A DNA stretch of 5,777 bases, taken from Lachnospiraceae bacterium (GTDB lineage Bacteria; Bacillota; Clostridia; Lachnospirales; Lachnospiraceae). The notes beneath the pieces are model-generated. The model was not told where the DNA came from. It was given only the letters and a program-made list of their open reading frames with translations, and ran no database searches. Position 1 is the first letter of the stretch; each line of letters begins with the position of its first letter. Below are positions 1 to 5,777 of this stretch, in pieces. The DNA lies in NCBI GenBank assembly GCA_017475845.1, contig JAFVEU010000024.1, positions 1-5,777 of the forward strand, read 5' to 3'. The translations under genes and the position numbers were made by a program.

Positions 1-7
1 ATTAATC

Positions 8-36
8 TTTACTCACACCGTGGATTGTGATAGAAT
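8..36 (+). promoter_or_regulatory. Putative sigma-A-type promoter of the exported peptidase-like gene
   Basis: A -35-like TTTACT (8-13; 4 of 6 to TTGACA) is followed after exactly 17 bp by a -10-like TAGAAT (31-36; 5 of 6 to TATAAT). The -10 carries an extended TG one base upstream (TGA-TAGAAT, 28-36). Transcription would begin near 42-44, giving a leader of about 50 nt. This also places the in-frame ATG at 20 upstream of the expected transcript start. The call rests on pattern matching only. Confidence 0.6.
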
Positions 37-71
37 TAACAAAGCGTATTCGGATCGGGGAGCTCCGGATC

Positions 72-81
72 GGGAAAGGAG
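72..81 (+). promoter_or_regulatory. Ribosome binding site that fixes the start at 92
   Basis: GGGAAAGGAG is a strong Shine-Dalgarno match ending 10 nt before the ATG at 92. The alternative in-frame ATG at 20 has no comparable site. It would also add 24 polar residues in front of a textbook signal peptide, so 92 is preferred. Confidence 0.85.
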
Positions 82-91
82 TAGTATCAGT

Positions 92-3000
92 ATGAAGTCA
101 GGAGTATCAAAGAAGGCTCTGTCATTCCTCATATCCCTTACCATGGTAATGGGACTGACAGTGATGCCTGTCATGGCGGAAAGCACAGGTGAGGCTGCCC
201 TGCATGCAGTGGGAGATCTGGATGTTGAGCCCGTGGAAGTAAACATGGCTCTGGATAAGGGGAGCTATGAAGACGGAGACAGTGTAAAAGCCACGATATC
301 CGTTAAGAATAACAACCCTCTTCCCATAAATCTCTCGGCTGCTTTTACGGCACCCCAGGATTTTATTGTGGCAAAGGAGGATGTACCATCCAAGGTGGAG
401 CCCGGAAAGAGCGTGGATATAAAGGTTGTTTACAGCCTGCCCACCTATGTCGCAAAGCAGAAGATCGATGTCAGCAAGGAATTTGCAGCATTCAAGAACA
501 TTACCGGATATGCGGTTTCCAATAATAAGATCGCAAAGATCTCCAATAAGGGACTGCTTAAATGTAAGAAATCCGGCTTTGTTCTGATAAGTGCCTTTAC
601 CGGAAAGGGCAAGGATAAAAAGGAAGTAAGCAAGAAGCTCAAGCTTAATATAGAGGTTCCCAAGGCAAAGAAGAAGGTGAATCTGGATATAGGTTCAAAG
701 GTCATGGCAGACACTCTCTTTGAGGGAATAGAGAATTCAAAGCCCGACAAATGGGTTTCATCGAAGCCCGAGATCATTGCGGTTGATGAAAAGACCGGTG
801 AATTAACCGTATTAAAGAGCGGAAAAGCAAAGATCACCGCAGAGTACGGAGAGGGCAAGGGAAGTACAAAATACAAGGTTAATGTAAAGGTTCCCAAGGC
901 CGGATCGGGCAGCAAGGCATCAGCTTCGGCGGATGCGGATCTTTCTGCTTCTGCTGCTGCAAAGACCATAGAGAAAGAAGTTACTGTCACTGTGGGAGGA
1001 GATAACAGAACCTTTTCCGCAGTGCTTACCTACGCCTATGACAGTACTCAGGAAGGCGGGGACATTAATGTGGACTTCTCCGATGATGATGTTGCGCTTA
1101 TCAATATGTCCGCAAAAACCAATACCTCCGATATGGCCAACACCCCCAATATTCTGGTGGGGAATCCCACAGATGTCACCTTTACGGTGAATCTGCTGTC
1201 CCAGGAGATCTTAAGTGATCCGGAGATAGTCCTTAAGGACGGATCCGGTGCATCCCTTGGAATCATGAAGGATGACGGACAGAACGGTGACGGAGAGGAA
1301 AACGACGGAGTATTCGGGCTGGTAAAGAGCCTTAATGAGAGCGAAGTCGGGGAAAAGCAGTATCATGCAGAATACGGATCACTTAAGTCGGATGAAGCCA
1401 ATGTATTCTTCTATAAGGAGATAGATCAGACCGAGAAGGCTATCGTTGATACCGCACTCAATGATATCAGTAATAACAGCTATACCACTGTTGACGAGGT
1501 GGAAGACTATCTTAAGAATAACAACGATATCGATAACGACAGCATAAAGAAGTTTGACGGCAGGATAGAGTTCTCAACGGAAAACGGCATAACAGGTGTC
1601 TGGGAGCCTGAACCCGCAGGTGCTTCGGAGGGTACAGAGGAGACAGCTAAGGGAAAGGCTGTTAATGACCTATCCGGGGAAGACACCGTGGTTCCCGCGG
1701 CAGAGGAGAGTTCCGAACCGGAAATACTCAATTACAGTGCGAACAGTAATATACTTGTATTGAGACCCTTCCGCCTAACACAGTTTACGTATGACGACTT
1801 TAAGGATGCCGGAGAAGAACTGAAAGAGTTTTACGGTTCATATTCCAATGTTTATGATGATACTTATGCGAATATAAACATGTTTAAGAATTTCGGCAAT
1901 TACGGGACAGTACTTCTGGATTCCCATGGTACCGTTGACTCCGAAGGAAATCCTTATCTGCTTACAGGAGAGAAATACAACTCCAGTAATCAGTATGACA
2001 GCGACTGGCAGGCGGGCAGGATCGTTGTATGCAGCGGAGGAAATATCGCATTGGGCGAGAAGTGGTTTGAAGATTACTACGGCGATGACGGAATGAACGG
2101 CACCCGTGTTTTCCTCGGTACCTGCTACAGCAGTAAGGACGACAAACTGCCTTCCGTTATGATAAGCAAGGGAGCCGAGTCGGTATACGGTTACGATAAG
2201 CCCGTATCCGTAGGCTATTGCAACAGGACTCTTGCAAAGGTCACCGAAGGTCTTACAGACGGAAAGAAGAGTAAGGAAGCCTATGATTATGCAGTGAGCA
2301 AGTGCGGAAAGCAGGAATCAAGCGGAACGAAATTCCTCTATAAGGAAAATGGCAGTGATTCGGCGGATAAGGGACGTCTCTCCGGAATGGTAGTGGGCTA
2401 TAATACCAATACTACTATCACCGGTGCCCTGATCACAGTATATGACAGTAACGGAAGCGTTGTGGCAACCTCGGGAGTAGACAGTTACGGCAACTTTGAT
2501 ATAGCCCTTGCTCCGGGAACCTACAGAATAAAGGTTGCTGCCTACGGTTATATTTCCGATACCAGGACGGATATAGAGATAGTTGCCGGACAGACCAGAA
2601 GGCTCGGTGACGCAGTGATGCTGAGACCTTCCGGAAATGCCAATACCAGGATCCACGGAAATATCGATGATGCGGCTACAGGTGCCCCCTTGCCCGAAGC
2701 TGTCATAAGATTCCGTGTCGGCAGGGACAATACCAGCGGAGAATATCTGAGATACAGTACAGGAAGAGATGTGGTACTCTTTACCGATGAGAACGGCAAC
2801 TATGAATTTACCGATCTTCCCTACGGCTATTACACCATGGAAGTGGGCCGTGCGGGATATACCACAAGCTTCAGGAATATAGTTGCGGCAGATGGAGAGG
2901 AAGAACAGAGCTTCTCCCTTTCCAGGATGCTTGCAGACGGAAAGCTGAGAGTAGTGCTCTGGTGGAATGAGCATCCGAGCGATCTGGATTCACATATGGT

Positions 3001-3565
3001 GGGACCCACACCCGGAGGAAAGACCTTCCATACCTGGTACAGCGACAAGAACGCATATGAAGGAAATACCGTCATAGCGGATCTTGACAGGGATGATACT
3101 ACATCCTTCGGACCGGAGACCACTACCGTAAGGACCGAGGTGGATGGAACCTATTACTTCTTCGTGCATTGGTATGCCGGTCAGGCACCCTTCTCGGGCT
3201 GCGGTGCATGGGCTCAGGTTTATGTAGGAACAGAGCTTAAAGCCACTTATTATATCCCTTACGGAAACAGCAGCTATAGATACTGGAATGTATTCAGCTA
3301 TGACAGCAGTACGGAGACGCTTACGGAGATCGGAACCCTTACGGAGCATCCGGAAACCGGAGGATCGATATTCACGGATTACAGTGTCTATGATGAGCTC
3401 GACGGTTATGCTCATGATGATTATGAGAATGAGGACAGTGAAGTATACAGTATCTTCAATGAGGATGGCGGAAAGTTCATCAAGGCTCCGGTTGGCGCCG
3501 AAAAGACCAAAGAGTATCTTGAAAAATGCCTGAAGGAAGATGCTTCCAGAGTACCCGCTGCATGA
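92..3565 (+). CDS. Exported multidomain protein with clan CD cysteine peptidase-like domain, Ig-like, carboxypeptidase-regulatory-like and YfaP-like domains
   Basis: This gene encodes 1157 residues ending at TGA 3563-3565. Residues 1-29 form a Sec signal peptide: basic start (MKSGVSKK), hydrophobic core and likely cleavage after VMA29. Residues about 45-117 look like an Ig-like/CARDB-type domain (PGKSVDIKV near the end). Residues about 123-190 and 195-269 are two Lys-rich Big2-like repeats, each ending in VPKA. A Ser/Ala linker (271-290) follows, then a beta-rich segment (about 295-445) with a DDG...GD...NDGVFG motif. Residues about 544-755 resemble a clan CD cysteine peptidase, about 761-846 and 852-946 are carboxypeptidase-regulatory-like domains, and about 951-1068 are YfaP/DUF2135-like. 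The acidic tail has no LPXTG motif, choline-binding repeats, SLH domain or transmembrane helix, so release into the medium or non-covalent wall association is likely. It has its own promoter and terminator. Export and multidomain architecture are well supported; enzymatic activity is inferred, and the target is unknown. Confidence 0.95.
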   Translation: MKSGVSKKALSFLISLTMVMGLTVMPVMAESTGEAALHAVGDLDVEPVEVNMALDKGSYEDGDSVKATISVKNNNPLPINLSAAFTAPQDFIVAKEDVPSKVEPGKSVDIKVVYSLPTYVAKQKIDVSKEFAAFKNITGYAVSNNKIAKISNKGLLKCKKSGFVLISAFTGKGKDKKEVSKKLKLNIEVPKAKKKVNLDIGSKVMADTLFEGIENSKPDKWVSSKPEIIAVDEKTGELTVLKSGKAKITAEYGEGKGSTKYKVNVKVPKAGSGSKASASADADLSASAAAKTIEKEVTVTVGGDNRTFSAVLTYAYDSTQEGGDINVDFSDDDVALINMSAKTNTSDMANTPNILVGNPTDVTFTVNLLSQEILSDPEIVLKDGSGASLGIMKDDGQNGDGEENDGVFGLVKSLNESEVGEKQYHAEYGSLKSDEANVFFYKEIDQTEKAIVDTALNDISNNSYTTVDEVEDYLKNNNDIDNDSIKKFDGRIEFSTENGITGVWEPEPAGASEGTEETAKGKAVNDLSGEDTVVPAAEESSEPEILNYSANSNILVLRPFRLTQFTYDDFKDAGEELKEFYGSYSNVYDDTYANINMFKNFGNYGTVLLDSHGTVDSEGNPYLLTGEKYNSSNQYDSDWQAGRIVVCSGGNIALGEKWFEDYYGDDGMNGTRVFLGTCYSSKDDKLPSVMISKGAESVYGYDKPVSVGYCNRTLAKVTEGLTDGKKSKEAYDYAVSKCGKQESSGTKFLYKENGSDSADKGRLSGMVVGYNTNTTITGALITVYDSNGSVVATSGVDSYGNFDIALAPGTYRIKVAAYGYISDTRTDIEIVAGQTRRLGDAVMLRPSGNANTRIHGNIDDAATGAPLPEAVIRFRVGRDNTSGEYLRYSTGRDVVLFTDENGNYEFTDLPYGYYTMEVGRAGYTTSFRNIVAADGEEEQSFSLSRMLADGKLRVVLWWNEHPSDLDSHMVGPTPGGKTFHTWYSDKNAYEGNTVIADLDRDDTTSFGPETTTVRTEVDGTYYFFVHWYAGQAPFSGCGAWAQVYVGTELKATYYIPYGNSSYRYWNVFSYDSSTETLTEIGTLTEHPETGGSIFTDYSVYDELDGYAHDDYENEDSEVYSIFNEDGGKFIKAPVGAEKTKEYLEKCLKEDASRVPAA
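458..898 (+). other. Two Lys-rich Big2-like (bacterial Ig-like) repeats
   Basis: Residues about 123-190 and 195-269 share the plan of a Big2 domain: a stretch like SNNKIAKISNKGLLKCKKSG in the first and SSKPEIIAVDEKTGELTVLKSG in spirit in the second (value, 'is true because', small turn, then a Gly-bounded strand). Each closes with a beta strand and the linker VPKA (NIEVPKA, NVKVPKA). Such modules usually act as rigid stalks or surface-binding units in exported proteins. The first copy is unusually rich in lysine and diverges from the Big2 consensus, so its assignment is weaker than that of the second. Confidence 0.65.
1721..2356 (+). other. Clan CD (caspase/gingipain/CHAT-like) cysteine peptidase-like domain
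   Basis: Residues about 544-755 begin with a hydrophobic strand (NILVLRPF). A strand then ends in the His-Gly signature YGTVLLDSHGT (His612), and a further strand ends in the putative nucleophile, VFLGTCYSS (Cys678). In clan CD peptidases a hydrophobic strand precedes both catalytic His-Gly and Cys in this order; here they are 66 residues apart, somewhat longer than in many members. After the Cys come SKGAESVYGYDKPV and, later, LTDGKKSKEAYDYAV. These match the pattern of C25 and CHAT domains, where a Gly-Ala turn leads to a strand and then a helix with a Gly and an Ala near its end. Another Cys (647, in VVCSGG) precedes the catalytic pair. Family within the clan cannot be fixed by eye, and a catalytically dead binding domain is possible. 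Confidence 0.65.
2372..2929 (+). other. Tandem carboxypeptidase-regulatory-like domains
   Basis: Residues about 761-846 and 852-946 are two transthyretin-like beta sandwiches. The first has the order GRLSGMVVG, GALITVYDSNG, SYGNFDIALAPGTYRIKVAAYGY; the second has IHGNIDD, PLPEAVIRFRV, DENGNYEFTDLPYGYYTMEVGRAGY. The 'G-x-v ... a-x-v ... D-x-x-G-x-[FY] ... G-x-Y-x-[IM]-x-[VA] ... GY' series is the hallmark of the CarboxypepD_reg family. These modules are non-catalytic and typically serve as spacers or ligand-binding modules in exported proteins. Here they link the peptidase-like domain to the YfaP-like domain. Confidence 0.85.
2942..3295 (+). other. YfaP/DUF2135-like domain
   Basis: Residues about 951-1068 carry LRVVLWWNEHPSDLDSHMVGP, with D964, D966 and H968 in the DLDxH signature. 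Then come an Asp-rich DLDRDD (997-1002), GPE (1007-1009), a DGTYYFFVHWY strand and a closing YWNVF. This order matches the YfaP/DUF2135 type (W ... DLDLH ... P.G ... LD.D ... GPE ... G.Y.V.V..Y). The clustered acidic residues and His suggest a metal or ligand site, which is inference. The family is known mainly from Gram-negative envelope proteins, and its role is not well defined. Confidence 0.7.
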
Positions 3566-3598
3566 GAAAGTTAGTAAAACAGCATAAACAGTAAGGCT

Positions 3599-3632
3599 GC
3601 AGGGCTCCTGTAAAGGGGCCCTGTTTGATGTT
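3599..3632 (+). terminator. Rho-independent terminator of the peptidase-like gene
   Basis: CAGGGCTCC (3600-3608) pairs with GGGGCCCTG (3615-3623) in a 9-bp, very GC-rich stem with one T-G wobble and a 6-nt loop (TGTAAA). The stem is followed by TTTGATGTT, a modest T-rich tail. It begins 34 nt after the stop codon, where a terminator of this gene is expected. The short T run makes it weaker than ideal. Confidence 0.8.
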
Positions 3633-3671
3633 GGACCGGATTACCGGGATATCCTGGCCGGGCAGAGAAGT

Positions 3672-3733
3672 TATTTTGTACTGAACAATATGCATAAAAC
3701 AGTCTTATTTAAGATTGCATATTTTGTACAGAA
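3672..3733 (+). repeat. Direct repeat pair TATTTTGTACWGAA with embedded inverted repeat
   Basis: TATTTTGTACTGAA (3672-3685) and TATTTTGTACAGAA (3720-3733) match at 13 of 14 positions and start 48 bp apart. The second copy lies between the putative -35 and -10 elements of the chemoreceptor promoter and is nearly dyad-symmetric around TGTACA. Between the copies an 8-bp perfect inverted repeat, AATATGCA (3687-3694) and TGCATATT (3716-3723), spans a 21-nt spacer. The layout fits binding sites for a transcription factor, possibly with looping; no regulator is identifiable. Confidence 0.6.
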
Positions 3734-3743
3734 TGATTATAAT
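3715..3743 (+). promoter_or_regulatory. Putative sigma-A-type promoter of the chemoreceptor gene
   Basis: A perfect TATAAT (3738-3743) lies 17 bp downstream of TTGCAT (3715-3720), a weak -35 that keeps only the TTG. The start would fall near 3750, giving a leader of about 55 nt. No match to a sigma-28 (FliA/SigD) motility promoter was seen. The poor -35 together with the overlapping repeats suggests dependence on a regulator, which is inference. Confidence 0.6.
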
Positions 3744-3759
3744 GGGTTATATGTTTTTG

Positions 3760-3775
3760 GCCTGTAAGAGCAGGC
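3760..3775 (+). other. Small leader hairpin before the chemoreceptor gene
   Basis: GCCTG (3760-3764) and CAGGC (3771-3775) can form a 5-bp stem with a 6-nt loop (TAAGAG) in the predicted leader, 15 nt before the ribosome binding site. It is too small to be a recognised riboswitch, and the conserved c-di-GMP aptamer blocks sometimes found ahead of chemoreceptor genes are absent. It may only stabilise the 5' end, or be chance. Confidence 0.3.
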
Positions 3776-3790
3776 ATAAATTCTACTCAT

Positions 3791-3799
3791 GGAGGGGGA
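3791..3799 (+). promoter_or_regulatory. Ribosome binding site of the chemoreceptor gene
   Basis: GGAGGGGGA is a near-ideal Shine-Dalgarno sequence about 5-9 nt before the ATG at 3805. An ATG at 3789 overlaps it but is in another frame, so it does not compete. Confidence 0.85.
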
Positions 3800-3804
3800 C
3801 AGAT

Positions 3805-5777
3805 ATGGCTAAAGCAAAGAAACAGACAAATACGGGGGCAAAGCTTGATATGCGGCTTACGCTTATCATGTATGCGCTTATCCCTTTGATTGTCTCTTCG
3901 GTGATCTTAAGCATCGTTCTTATTAACAAAAGCGGTTCCGAGATGAGGATCTGGACCAACGATTCGCTTCTTCAGGTAATAAAGCAGACCGGCGCTGCTT
4001 TTGATAAGGTTACGGATACAAATGAGAGGACTCTTCAATCCTATGCTTCAGCGCCTATAGTAAAGGATTTCCTTAAGAATCCCGACGATGCGGAGCTGGC
4101 AGAAAAAGCCCAGCAGTATACGGTTGATTTCTTCGCCTCTTTAGACGGCTGGGAGGGACTCTATATTGCAGACTGGGATACCACTGTAATGACTCACTCC
4201 TCCGTTCCTGCGATCATAGGAAAGGTGCTGAGAGAAGGAGATTCAAAGACAGAACTGCAGAACCAGATACTGGGAGCAGGCGGAGTGTACAATACGGGAA
4301 TACTTACATCCCCTTCATCGGGAGAGCTGGTTATGTCTCTCTATTATCCGGTAATGGACGGGGACACTCCCATAGGATATGTTGGAGCAGGAACCTTTGT
4401 AAACAACGTGGCTTCAGGGCTTTCCGATGTTTCCTCTCTGGGTAAGTCAAGCGCATATATCTACTATGTGGATAAGGTCGGAACGATGCTTTTCCATCCC
4501 ACGCCCGAGAAGATAGGGCAGCCTGTGGAAAACGATGCGGTTAAAGGGCTGGTTGCAAAGCTTGAAGCAGGAGAGCATCCGGAACCCGCGTGTATCGTTT
4601 ATAAGTATAAGGGCGCCACAAAGTACGCGGCATACTATGTAGGAAAGGATGATGCCTATATAGCGGTTCTGACTGCGGATGAAAAGGATGTCCTTTCCGG
4701 CATATCGGCCACCAGGACCTGGACCATAATAATCAGCCTTATCTGTGTCATCGTATTTGCAGGCGTTGCCATTGCTTTTGCAAGGATCATAGCAGATCCT
4801 CTTGTTAAGGTATCGGTTGCCATTGATAAGCTGGGTACCGGTGATGTGACCGTTGACTGTGATGCAAAGTCCCATATAAAAGAGACTGTGAGCATCATCA
4901 ATTCCTTCAAGGCTTTGAGGGATGCCCTTACCACATCCATGAGATCCGTAAAGGATTCCGCTTCGGTGCTCAATAATGCCATAGTAAGCGTAGACGGAAT
5001 GACAGGAAAGAACGTGGAATCCATTTCCCAGATCAATTCCGCTATCGGTGAGGTTGCCACCACATCCCAGAGTGTTGCCGAGAATGCCCAGACCATGGCA
5101 GGAAAGGCATTGGAACTCGGAAACGATATCGAGCACCTGAATGATAATGTACAGAAGCTTTATGATGAGTCACAGACCATAAGGAATGCCAACAACGAAG
5201 CTACGGACTGCATGAGATCGGTTTATTCCGGAGCTAACGAATCTGTTGAAGCCATGCAGAATATCACCACCAAGATCTCCGATACCAATACGGCCATCGG
5301 ATCCATTGAAACAGCTGTACAGGCCATCGAATCCATTGCGGCACAGACCAACCTCCTTTCACTCAATGCTTCCATCGAGGCAGCCCGTGCGGGAGAAGCA
5401 GGCCGGGGCTTTGCGGTTGTTGCCGATGAGATCAGGTCTCTTGCGGATTCCTCAGCCGAGTCGGCTAAGGAGATCAAGCAGATCATAGAAAACGTCATCG
5501 TAATGTCCAACGGAACCGTTGATATCAGCAACAGGGTATTTGAGGTTATCAGCAAGCAGCGTGAAGACATTGAGCAGGCACAGGATAAGTTCATCGTGCT
5601 CTCGGATTCCGTTGAAGCTTCCATTACGCAGATCGACACCATTAAGGATCTGGCCGGACAGCTTGACAAGATCAAGGTTGATCTCTCCAATACCACCACA
5701 GAGCTGGGAGCTATCTCCGAAGAGCTGGGTGCTTCCGCCGAGGAAGTTGCGGCATCCTGCCAGACCGTTACCAATGC
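3805..5777 (+). CDS. Methyl-accepting chemotaxis protein, dCache-type sensor (3' end outside window)
   Basis: This chemoreceptor transmits an extracytoplasmic ligand signal to CheW/CheA and so controls flagellar rotation. 657 codons are visible and the frame is still open at the window end. After a short basic N-terminus, TM1 is about residues 17-41 (RLTLIMYALIPLIVSSVILS). An extracytoplasmic sensor of about 264 residues (42-305) looks like a double Cache domain: the distal half has GWEGLYIADWDTT (115-127), and the proximal half has SAYIYYVDKVGTMLFHPTPEKIGQ around His231. TM2 is 307-326, followed by HAMP (about 327-380, with Pro332 and the LGTGDV turn). The signalling domain has the diagnostic hairpin IAAQTNLLSLNASIEAARAG...GRGFAVVADEIRSLA, with Glu525 to Phe536 near the tip. 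Length and the final EEVAASCQTV suggest only the last few dozen residues are missing. The ligand cannot be told; amino acids and organic acids are common for dCache receptors. Confidence 0.97.
   Translation, partial: MAKAKKQTNTGAKLDMRLTLIMYALIPLIVSSVILSIVLINKSGSEMRIWTNDSLLQVIKQTGAAFDKVTDTNERTLQSYASAPIVKDFLKNPDDAELAEKAQQYTVDFFASLDGWEGLYIADWDTTVMTHSSVPAIIGKVLREGDSKTELQNQILGAGGVYNTGILTSPSSGELVMSLYYPVMDGDTPIGYVGAGTFVNNVASGLSDVSSLGKSSAYIYYVDKVGTMLFHPTPEKIGQPVENDAVKGLVAKLEAGEHPEPACIVYKYKGATKYAAYYVGKDDAYIAVLTADEKDVLSGISATRTWTIIISLICVIVFAGVAIAFARIIADPLVKVSVAIDKLGTGDVTVDCDAKSHIKETVSIINSFKALRDALTTSMRSVKDSASVLNNAIVSVDGMTGKNVESISQINSAIGEVATTSQSVAENAQTMAGKALELGNDIEHLNDNVQKLYDESQTIRNANNEATDCMRSVYSGANESVEAMQNITTKISDTNTAIGSIETAVQAIESIAAQTNLLSLNASIEAARAGEAGRGFAVVADEIRSLADSSAESAKEIKQIIENVIVMSNGTVDISNRVFEVISKQREDIEQAQDKFIVLSDSVEASITQIDTIKDLAGQLDKIKVDLSNTTTELGAISEELGASAEEVAASCQTVTN

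Noticed and set aside
20..91. Extended N-terminus of the peptidase-like protein from the ATG at 20
   Set aside because: It lies upstream of the predicted transcription start, lacks a ribosome binding site, and would put 24 polar residues before a clear signal peptide.
2318..2974. Minus-strand open frame of 218 codons inside the peptidase-like gene
   Set aside because: It is opposite well-supported coding sequence, has no recognisable domain and no clear ribosome binding site, and is explained by codon bias of the plus-strand gene.
3644..3657. Near-palindrome CCGGGATATCCTGG after the terminator
   Set aside because: It is short, leaves no room for a hairpin loop, and is not repeated elsewhere in the window; chance is the simplest explanation.
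3744..3804. Possible c-di-GMP riboswitch in the chemoreceptor leader
   Set aside because: The leader is only about 55 nt and lacks the conserved aptamer sequence blocks; only one 5-bp hairpin is present.
4447..5136. Minus-strand open frame of 229 codons inside the chemoreceptor gene
   Set aside because: It is antisense to the sensor, TM2, HAMP and early signalling regions. The composition looks like an antisense shadow, with Cys/Gly/His-rich sequence lacking any domain.
5223..5774. Minus-strand open frame of 183 codons opposite the chemoreceptor signalling domain
   Set aside because: It is Ser/Ala/Met-rich and low in complexity, as expected for the reverse complement of an alanine- and glutamate-rich coiled coil.

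Overview
The window most likely comes from a Gram-positive, motile anaerobe of the Clostridia, probably Lachnospiraceae (Butyrivibrio or a relative). The basis is moderate G+C, strong purine-rich ribosome binding sites, frequent ATA and AGA/AGG codons, a large secreted protein with Lys-rich bacterial Ig-like domains, and a chemoreceptor of the Firmicutes dCache type. The placement is inferred from style, not from a marker gene.

Layout: positions 1-91 hold a good housekeeping-type promoter, a short leader and a ribosome binding site. Positions 92-3565 encode a 1157-residue exported multidomain protein: signal peptide, Ig-like domains, a region with a DDG...GD...NDG motif, a caspase/gingipain-like (clan CD) cysteine peptidase-like domain with a His-Gly and Cys pair, two carboxypeptidase-regulatory-like beta-sandwich domains, a YfaP/DUF2135-like domain and an acidic tail. 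No membrane or sortase anchor is visible. Positions 3566-3804 hold a rho-independent terminator, a repeat-rich putative control region with a perfect TATAAT, and a leader hairpin. Positions 3805-5777 encode a methyl-accepting chemotaxis protein that runs off the right end.

Both genes are on the plus strand, but a terminator and a separate promoter lie between them, so they are probably independent transcription units. Nothing in the sequence proves a functional link: one gene makes an exported, probably proteolytic or peptide-binding protein, the other an envelope sensor feeding the flagellar chemotaxis pathway. The most unusual item is the exported clan CD peptidase-like protein with its uncommon domain combination. 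No RNA genes, CRISPR arrays or mobile elements are seen.
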